Below, piece by piece: positions 56,673-64,000 of a stretch of 64,000 nt of DNA. The stretch covers positions 9,796,001 to 9,860,000 of the forward strand of contig NGZR01000001.1 of the NCBI GenBank assembly GCA_002197995.1, in the 5' to 3' direction. Source of the stretch: Gaeumannomyces sp. JS-464 (taxonomy: Eukaryota > Ascomycota > Sordariomycetes > Magnaporthales > Magnaporthaceae). A program made the translations under genes and the position numbers. Each line of letters starts with the position of its first letter. The stretch's first letter is position 1. The notes below the pieces were generated by a model. It made no database searches and was not told where the DNA came from. It saw only the letters and a program-made list of their open reading frames with translations.

Positions 56673-56943
56673 CAGTGGGAAGACAAAGTATCGCTTCGAT
56701 TTTTTTTGGTCCCGCAACCCCGCGACGCGTTCTCATCAACCCTACCAACACAACTACGAATGTGTGGTATATAAAATATCGGAAAAAATACACACGCAAT
56801 CCACTGCTTCTGTTTATCTATTTACCAAAGTTTTGTATTCATTGAAACGAATTTGATCGTGCGGTGCTACGTTGAAATGGGTGGCTGACTTCGAGGGTGA
56901 AGTGGAAAATTGAAAACGAAGCGGTACTTTTGTCCGTCGGTTG
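56673..56943. mobile_element. MITE with Tc1-type ends
   Basis: 271 bases flanked by TA (56671-56672, 56944-56945). The left end is CAGTGGGAAGACAAAGTATC followed by GCTTCGATTTT. The right end reverse-complements to CAACCGACGGACAAAAGTAC followed by CGCTTCGTTTTC, so both ends share the GACAAAGTAYCGCTTCG core. No coding capacity. The first 15 bases of the left end match the Tc1 element at 41429 except for one, so that type of transposase may have moved it. It lies about 0.5 kb upstream of the MFS gene. Confidence 0.65.
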
Positions 56944-56945
56944 TA

Positions 56946-58639
56946 AGACACTTGGTACGGAGCAGCTTGGGCTGTAGGCCAATGGCGATGCTGACGCCAT
57001 TTAGCCGGAATTCACTGCCAACGAGGCCAAGGGCAAGGCCAAGGCTGACTTCCCGAAGCCTTGGTTGGAAGGGGGAGATTTGCCAAGCGGCCGAGGGCGG
57101 ATGCTGTGGTCATTCGTTCGATGCGAGCAAAATGGAGCTTCCAGCCCGTCGATCATCTGAGCTTGCCGCTGCTTGGAGTGGCGACTCTCGCTTAGGTTCC
57201 GGATCAGACAAGAATCTCTCACTAGAGAGGCACGAGGACGTTGTGTGTAAGCGGTTACTTTTCTGACCAGAACAGTGGCAGTCTTTGACAGCAATACTCT
57301 GGAGAGTATGTGAACGCTGAAAGCCTTGCGATTTCTTGGACGTTCGCTAGCGCGTCACGGCGGCGGCGAAGCAAGAGACTGGGGCTAGAAGTCGGCTCGT
57401 CGGGAGAGGATTGCGATGATTGTTGACTGGGCTTGTAAGAGCTGAAATGAGCCAGTGGTTGGCTCGCCTTGGTGATGGCTAAGCGAGGTGCGGCATCGTA
57501 AGGCATCGTCGCCGCCACAAAACCGCGACAGTGGCTGTCGCCAGTTGCAGCTGAGGAGCACGGATATTAGAGCGAATCCTTCGGCGCATGACGGTCGAGT
57601 CTTGGGAAAAAGCTTAAAATGCTGGGCTCTCCCCGTTTCTGGAGAGCCAAGTGTTGTGCCAACAGGCTTGTCGAACCAGCAAGGGAGCACGTTGGCGATT
57701 GGAATCCAGCTAGGCCTGGAGGCTTGTTTTTCTGTCGCCAGAGACTTGATGCAGTGGCCCAGTTGGCTGTGGGGTGGCCAGTTCCACGTGATCCACATGG
57801 CTGGTTGAGCGGTTAGCGAGCCGGAGAAATACGCCCGACCACAGCGCCAAACGGACCCCACAGACACCGACCAGCGCCCGCCATTGCACGAGCCAGAGCG
57901 ACAGCCAAGAGGCGCCATTTTCATTCGACATGCACCCGCTGATATTGGTCTTGGACGCACGCAGACAGCTGCCCCTTGGCAGCATCCAGCTTGGTGGGCG
58001 GGCCGTGTGCCTAGCGCGAATCAGTTTGACACTTTGGCGTCTCTTGTCTCTCCTGTCGTAATGCCTAGGCGCTCAACGAACCAAGCGGCCGGGTCAAAAG
58101 CTGGAGAGCCTGGGGGAGCTGTGATCTGGGGAAGTTGCGGGCCGCAGACAACACGCCCAGCCGGGTTCCCTAGCATCAGTGGACCGCACGAGTCGCACGA
58201 GTCGCACGACTTCGAGGCACACCCACGGCTCTGGCGAGAATAGACTTTCTGGCCAGGGGCCACATGCCCGGCAGATGAACGGGTTCCTCTCCACCCGACC
58301 GAGTCAGGCACCAGTCAACCCCCAAGATCTGCCTGCCCGGAACCTCAGCTGGTGCGAGATGAACTAGAGATGGCGACGCTACGCGCCGTACGACAGCCGT
58401 CTCCCGGGCAGTAGGCGGGGCGTGAAAACGGCAGGTGCTTTTTTTCGGCAGTATCAGGCTGTCAACTACAAGCTCCTGTCCCGTCGGTTCCTCCTCTTCT
58501 GTCGTGGCTACCACAGCGCCTTCGCCCGGCTTATTTCATAAATACCCCGGTCCTGTTCCAACCAGATTCTCGTCCTCGAACGCCGACGCTGCAGCTGCAG
58601 CCTCAAGCAGGATTCACCATGCGAAACAACATGGCGACA
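56946..58639. other. Intergenic, no gene recognised
   Basis: About 1.7 kb. Overlapping frames occur on both strands (for example 57385-57985 on the minus strand) without any family resemblance or intron signals. A TATA-like ATAAATA lies at about 58538 on the plus strand. Confidence 0.45.
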
Positions 58640-59008
58640 TCTGGATCCGAAAACCCCGCTCGAGCCACTGGGCGGCCGACGCCACCGAAACGGGAACCTC
58701 AAGAGCCTCCAGACTCCGAACCGTCAGACTCGGACCCGCCACGTTCGGAGCCGTCAGACCCGGAACCGCCGCGCTCGGAGCCGTCAGACTCCGACCGCCG
58801 GGGTGGGAACCATCGGATTCGTCAGAACTCGGATCCCCAACACTTAGGAGATCGCAGTCTTCACATTCCTCGCCGCGTGGACGTCAACCGAGTTGTCAAG
58901 AGTTGCTTCGTGCGGTTCCTGCCCTACAGGCCTCTCGGAACACCACTCGAGGTCCATGGACATTTCACTACTGCACAGAGGACAGATGGTGAATCTGTAG
59001 GTGCACAT
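58640..59008 (-). pseudogene. Small Cys-containing protein, tandem copy 1
   Basis: The minus-strand ATG at 59008 begins MCTYRFTICPLCSSEMS and continues LEWCSERPVGQEPHEATLDN to a stop at 58844. In a neighbouring frame the sequence goes on as a Cys-Glu-Asp patch and then a Ser/Gly/Asp/Glu repeat (SDGSERGGS units, to about 58690), as in the sister copy at 59741. So a one-base change probably cut the acidic Ser-Gly tail. Cys spacing CX6-7CX2C suggests a small metal-binding or disulfide domain. I do not know the family, and there is no signal peptide. Confidence 0.5.
58705..58800. repeat. 30-base tandem repeat
   Basis: Units of about 30 bases with the pattern TCAGACTCGGACCCGCCACG followed by TTCGGAGCCG, near three copies with small changes. 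On the minus strand they encode the SDGSERGG-type acidic repeat of the small protein. A related but less regular repeat lies at 59440-59560 in the sister copy. Confidence 0.7.
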
Positions 59009-59430
59009 TTCTGGTTGCTTGCGAGATCCTAGGCGAGTCGTAACATAGGCGGTCGACATGGATTCCAGAACAGCTTCTACGTTTTCCCCTGCGTTTGAGC
59101 GTCAATGGGAGATCAAAGACAATATTTATGTGCTACGGCGCCCTTGGTGGCTGGGTTTGTTATGGGCAGCCCGTCACGGAGTCGGTGTGACTTGATGCTC
59201 TAGGTGAGGTCCATGAACATGAGCTATGACACCTATTTTGAGCGACTGTTCGAGTGACTTAGGTTTGTCGGACAGCATCGAATGTCCCCCAGCATCCAAG
59301 GCGCACCGGTTCAACATCACGCCCACTCCATTCCTAGCTTTGAGGCCATGTATGCCCCGCGGCCGCATTCTCCTGCAGGGTGCACACATGGGAAACAAAA
59401 TAGATGGCGACAGCCGGGTCCGTGCTACGA
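59009..59430. other. Spacer between the tandem copies
   Basis: About 420 bases without a recognised gene. It holds the presumed 5' leader of copy 1 and the 3' end of copy 2. Confidence 0.4.
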
Positions 59431-59741
59431 CTACTTAGAACCGCCGGAGCCGTTGGAGCCACTGGAACCGTTTGCATCACTGGAGCTTGGATCTGCGGAA
59501 CCGCCAGACTCGGAGCTGGCAGAATCGGAACCCCCAGAATCGGAACCGCCGGATTCGACGCTCGAGTACCCAGAGTCTCGACCAGCACACTCCTGACATT
59601 CCTCTTCGCCTTGAGTGTCGGCCGAGTTGGTCGAACTCATGTCGTGTTCGGTTTGCCCTTCCGGCACTTCGGAACAGCGGTCGATGTAGGTGGTTATTAT
59701 GCCGTCACACGAGGACATACGGTGTGCCTCCAGGTGCACAT
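59431..59741 (-). pseudogene. Small Cys-containing protein, tandem copy 2
   Basis: The minus-strand ATG at 59741 begins MCTWRHTVCP, like copy 1, but meets a stop after 14 residues. One frame over, the homology resumes: CDGIITTYIDRCSEVPEGQT (aligning to the CSERPVGQ of copy 1), then TQGEEECQECAGRDSGYSS and a long Ser/Gly/Asp tail (GGSDSGGSDSASSESGGS) to TAG at 59431. DNA identity between the copies is visible throughout. Both copies are therefore one-frame-broken members of a duplicated family. Confidence 0.5.
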
Positions 59742-62441
59742 TATCAATGTCAAACCCTGGATTATTGCTGCGTTATGGGCTGCGCAAATGTCCTTGGCGT
59801 TGGAAAAGTACGTGCGGCTCGGGTCTGCATTTCTTGCGATGGGGAGAAGAAATGGAATGGCTAGCATGGAGCCGGTAGAAACCTGAAGGAGTACGGCGCT
59901 CCTGCTGGCTACTTGGTGTATTATCGACGGTTTGTCATGGATTGGAGGTGATTTGAACAAGGTGTGCGAAGTTGGTTGACCGAGAATACAGACCATCCTA
60001 GGCCTCTACTCTGGTTCCAGCTGGCCATCGTCAATGCAAGTATCCAAGGCGCCTGGTTGACATTATGCCCCCGGCTGACGAGTTTGGGTGTTACGTGTGC
60101 TGCTTTCCCCGCCACAGGTGCTCAATTCCAAGTGTGTCGTGAGGATGGAGCGCGCCGCATACCTGTGTGATGGGCGCTTTTCCACAGGGCGCTTTCCACA
60201 CAACCTTCATTTGCGGCATCGCCACTAACCCAGCTCCTTGGCCACGGCCGCAGAGGCCCGACCCCGACCACAACCGCTGCCGGCACCATACAAATCGAAT
60301 GTGAGTCGGTATTTCCGACACAATTAACGCACATTGGAGACGGACCTTACCGTGCGATGCCTTTACAAATCCAGATTCTCCCTGGACGGCAGGCGTGATG
60401 TGGATACTGTAGCCTGGGCAGAAGCTCTTGTTGACCAGCGCGTCAGCGCGATGCTCTGCAACCCGGCCGGGCGAGCGTTGCCAGCACCGAACCGAACATG
60501 GTTAAACTGTTGAGGAGGCCCATTGCATTTATCTCTTTCGGTCTCTTCCTCGACAGGTGCAGCGAGCAGCTTCGGGGCGAGGTGGACGGGAGCACCAAAC
60601 GGCCAATACACAGGCGGTCAAGAAAAACGGTACATGTTCGATCCAAAGGCACAGGAGATTGGGTCTGATGGTATCCAGAGAGTACGGAAGGCTTCGGAAG
60701 ACAAGCAAGGGGCCGCAGCCATACTTTTCAGCTCTTCAAGGTCTACTTACCCGTGTACGGCAATGGAAGGTGGATCGAGTGGAAGGCTACCTGGGGGGCT
60801 TAGGCGGATGGTGGGATCGAGCAGGACGTATCAGTGGGAAGGGCGGCGACCACGGAGAAAGGCCAGGCATTGAAGCAGAGGATAGGCCGGATGCGGTGGA
60901 TAGAGGTGGTGGGGGACGGTGCTAAAGCGTGTCCGAAGAGAAGAGGTGTGCGACACCCAGGCGAATCGACGGCTCCACGCGTCCAGCATCACACACCCAT
61001 TCGCAACTTCTCTAACAGTCTGGCGTTTGTCTACCGACCAATATGTTATCTCAAGGGACGGTGCAGGCTGGCCACGCATCAGCTGAATCAGCCCTACCGC
61101 ACCAGGGGCCCTCGCGCGGTGGGTGGGTGGGTACGACGATGCCCTGGCCTGCGACGACTTATCAGAGAATACATGCTTTTCGAGCGTCGTTTGTCTCTTT
61201 CTTACTTCTCGCCTTTCGTGTAAATCACAGCCTAGATTACTGCAAGCTTATCCCCGCCTTCCATTCGCCCGGATCGGACTGCAAAATCTCGAGGATTCTT
61301 GAATGGCCAGCTCGACATGCACAACATCGAGTGATGGCTGCGACAAAGGGAATGTCAGGTGCCATTATCATAGGTGGTTTGTGTGCGAGTCCAAAGAGCC
61401 GCCAGCATCGGTCAGGCTAAGGATGCGCCGTCTCCAAAGTTGAGCAAGGCGTGCTGTGCCGCGTGTAGACCTGCAATGCAACGGTCCGTCAGCCACAGCA
61501 GCTGCATGGAATTCAATATATGGCCCAAGAGGGGAAAGTGGCATTGGGCTTAAACCAACCACGACCGACATGTGTGCGACGTGTGGGAGGGCGATTAATA
61601 TGCATCCCATGTAAGGCCATCTGGAAGATGTGCCGACAGCTCACCCTCCTTCCGTTTTGTCTTCAGCCAGAATCCACCTCGGCAGGCGGCGACGCTGGAC
61701 TTGGGCGGAGTGCGCCGAAGGCGTGATGCCGATCCAGGTTTTCGCCACTACGTCGACCTTCTCGCCAACATTCACCTCCAATTTACAGCCTCCCGGTTTT
61801 CCTGGACTGAACAGGTAAGCCGGATGCTATCCGTGGTTCCAGGCATGCAGCAAAATCCGGTGTTGGTCGGGCTTTTTCTTCTTTCCTTGTGGGCCGTCCC
61901 TGATGCGGCTGGCCGAGCATGTATTGATTTTTCTTGCCGCGTGATCACGCGCGGCTCGCATTGGCCACGGCCCCTGAACCGCCTTCCCTGGATCCCCTTC
62001 CCGCACCACATCGAGTGGGCTAGTTCCCAGTATTTGGAGGGTAGCAGCTCATGCAGGGCTTGTGCCACCATCACTCTGCCTTGCCACGACCATCTGGTAT
62101 ACCCCTCCCGCTGCACGGATACGATGCCAGCCACCAACCCATGCTGTATGCCAGCTTGCCCCGGCCTAGAACGATACCGGCAGATGGTGTGAGTGGCGAG
62201 GTTGGTCGGAACGACATGGGCCATCGGCCGGGACTTCGGACCATGGCACCGAAGACAGGGCCGTGCTGTGCCGCTTTCTTTGGGGTCCCTTTAAAGAAGC
62301 CTACGCGAGATTTCAGCCCTTCTCTCAGACCCGGCTGCTCTCGAGTGTCGCGAGGATTTGCTGCCCACTCAGCTGGTCTTCTTGTCGGTCGTTCAGCCCA
62401 AGTAGATCCTACCGAGCGGCAGTGCTCGGGGTAGCTTCACC
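59742..62441. other. Long intergenic stretch, no gene recognised
   Basis: 2.7 kb. Many short open frames overlap on both strands, as expected from balanced composition, but none has a family motif, a good start or consistent introns. I found no tRNA, transposon end or tandem repeat in it. Confidence 0.45.
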
Positions 62442-64000
62442 ATGCTCTCTGCTAGGAGTCCACTGCATTGGGCGATGGTGCTTGGAGCCGTTGGTTCCGA
62501 AGCCGTGAATGGTTCGATACTCCTCGCAGTTACAACGGCACTTCTTTCACCTCTCGACCCCTTGGCAAAGTGGAATAGCTAACAGATACCTGGTCCGCAT
62601 CAGTGAGAGATCTCCTCAATGCGACAAGCAACTCGGCGCTGGCACCACTAGGAGCCGCGGCAGCGGCAAAGGGGGCAGCCGATTTTTGCCCGACAGCGTG
62701 CTCACTCCAGGACACTGCGCCGTTTGCTTATGCGTGGCGGGAAGCGCCCGTGAAATCCGTCTTCACGGCCGTCAAGGTGCTCACGATAATCGATGCTGGG
62801 TCGGGTTCTACCTCGTTGACAACCGTCAGCTCGGCGCCACCCGCAGGCGTCACACGGCCACCGACAAACGAGCAGGGTGCCCAGGTCTACACTGTAAGCG
62901 TGGTAAAGGATGGCCAGCCGACAGAGGTCGTAATGTCAGTGCACGGTTCCGTTGTTTGGTTGTTTCTTTGCTTCTCAACGCACCCGGTTCCGGCACCAGA
63001 AAATTTTGCATACCTCAAATCCTCCATGTCCTCCCCACTGACTCCCTACCAGGACCTACCCGACTCCCTATTTGCAATGGCCAGAGAAGTTTGTTTTTGA
63101 CGGCGTCTGGCAAGCCCGTCAGTCGGAGGGAGAGCCAAAATGCGTCACCGCCTCCCCAGGAGGACAAGTCGTTGCCCTCCCGCTGCTCGCCCTCGCAGCC
63201 CCCGCCAACGCCCCGGCCGACAGCGACTTCAAGTATAGGCCATTCCCGCAGGCACTCGACATTGCCGACCCGCAGTACTACAACCGCTACCGCGAGCAGT
63301 TCCCGGATCAGGCCGGCTTCTGGGACTGCGCCGGAGCCAAGAAAGCGCCGCCTGCTGCCCCGGGCGTCGACCTTGGGATTGTTGTGTGGGCCACCGTATC
63401 CGAGGTCGTGACTGTCCCGAAGAGCCAGAGAGTTGACTGTATGTCTGGTCCCTGGCCTCCGTTGATGTATTCGCGGTTGCTGTTCTCCCGATCCAACCGA
63501 AGCTGACCATACCCTCACCAATACAGTGCCCTCATCGACCCCGTCTGGACCGGGCAGACCTCCAGCTGGTGTCCCTAACGGCGGTGGGGCAGCCGGCGAC
63601 GATGACCCAACGTTGATGCCGCCTGCAGACGGTTGTACGAACATCTCCCGGCCCAATTGAAACTGTCACAGACAAGCGGCGTCAGAGGTGCTAACTATAG
63701 CTTCGTCGATAGCCACTACAACGCCGCCTGGATCGACCGACCCTCCGGCGCAGGATTCGACAACGACTGACCCACCTCCTGACACCTCGTCCACGGAAAC
63801 TACGTCAACGACCACAACTTCCTCGGATACGATTACGTCGGATACAACGACCAGCGATACCACGACGCCGACACCTACTGATACCACATCAACGACAACC
63901 TCGCCGACAATCACTTCCACGTCAACCTCGACGACTTCCACTTCCACTTCTTCCACCTCGACTACAACAAGCGGCGGAGGCGGAGGAGGTTCAGGAGGCG
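62442..64000 (+). CDS. Secreted Ser/Thr-rich protein, 3' end outside the window
   Basis: The likely ATG at 62442 starts a hydrophobic leader (SPLHWAMVLGAVGSEA). A later exon reads RDLLNATSNSALAPLGAAAA with paired Cys (DFCPTACS), and another reads ADPQYYNRYREQFPDQAGFW. Introns at 63439-63526 (GTATGT to ACAG) and 63632-63700 (ending GCTAACTATAG) join cleanly: VD to LPSSTPSGP, and PPAD to ASSIATTTPPGS. From 63700 to the window end the product is almost pure Thr/Ser/Asp/Pro, ending in a Gly run. This is the build of an O-glycosylated cell-wall or surface protein. The 5' introns (about 62490-62580 and 62930-63090) are uncertain. Globular family not recognised. Confidence 0.6.

Noticed and set aside
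58619..59032. Plus-strand Pro/Ser/Glu-rich ORF with a TATA-like box upstream
   Set aside because: The sister copy at 59431-59741 conserves the minus-strand reading (MCT...CP, CSExPxGQ); the plus frame is not conserved and comes from the repeat.
62509..63411. 300-codon open frame on the plus strand
   Set aside because: It is out of frame with the exon that carries the Cys pair and joins to the Thr/Ser-rich exons; its sequence is Arg/Ser/Pro-rich low complexity, a frame shadow.

Overview
The window looks like the nuclear genome of a filamentous ascomycete (Pezizomycotina, probably Sordariomycetes). Three things point there: short spliceosomal introns of about 50-90 bases, fungal-type transposons carrying repeat-induced point mutation (RIP: C-to-T and G-to-A changes, many TAA/TAG codons, catalytic Asp codons turned to Asn), and fungus-specific genes (an NWD-NACHT-ankyrin receptor, a Mug190-like lipid-transfer protein, an MFS sugar transporter).

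Bases 1 to about 36500 form an AT-rich, gene-free block of dead mobile elements. Several copies of one Ty3/gypsy chromovirus lie in the same orientation, separated by single LTRs (2889, 8410, 20342, 32038). The second LTR is split by a Fot1/pogo element (8646-18037), which is itself split by a full-length Ty1/copia element (10400-17924). Two short copies of a rearranged, non-autonomous copia derivative (22460-24855, 27688-29627), several solo LTRs of three families, a SINE-like insertion with a tRNA-like head (6339) and a GC-rich MITE (18556) complete the stack. The gypsy family carries an antisense ORF between pol and the 3' LTR, seen twice. On the right the block ends with a second gypsy family remnant (32722-33550) and a Mutator-like (MULE) element whose TIRs are at 33700 and 36498. 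The change to balanced base composition falls at that right TIR.

Bases 36500-64000 are ordinary fungal sequence with a modest gene density: a small hypothetical protein (38007-38339, -), a secreted-type zinc nucleoside deaminase (38999, +), an NmrA-like NAD(P)-binding protein with a 27-base G run (40098-41032, -), a decayed Tc1 element with an intron (41429-42838), a Mug190-like SMP/C2 membrane protein (43998-47948, +), convergent to it an NWD-NACHT-ankyrin NLR (48220-52942, -), an intact six-intron MFS sugar transporter (54063-56147, -) with a Tc1-type MITE upstream, two decayed tandem copies of a small cysteine-containing protein gene (58640-59741, -), and the start of a secreted Ser/Thr-rich protein gene running off the right edge.

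Most genes of the right half carry one or more single-base frame breaks (deaminase 1, NmrA 1, Tc1 3, Mug190 3, NLR at least 5), while the MFS gene reads perfectly across seven exons. This is either local gene decay beside the repeat block or uncorrected sequence error; the sequence alone cannot decide.
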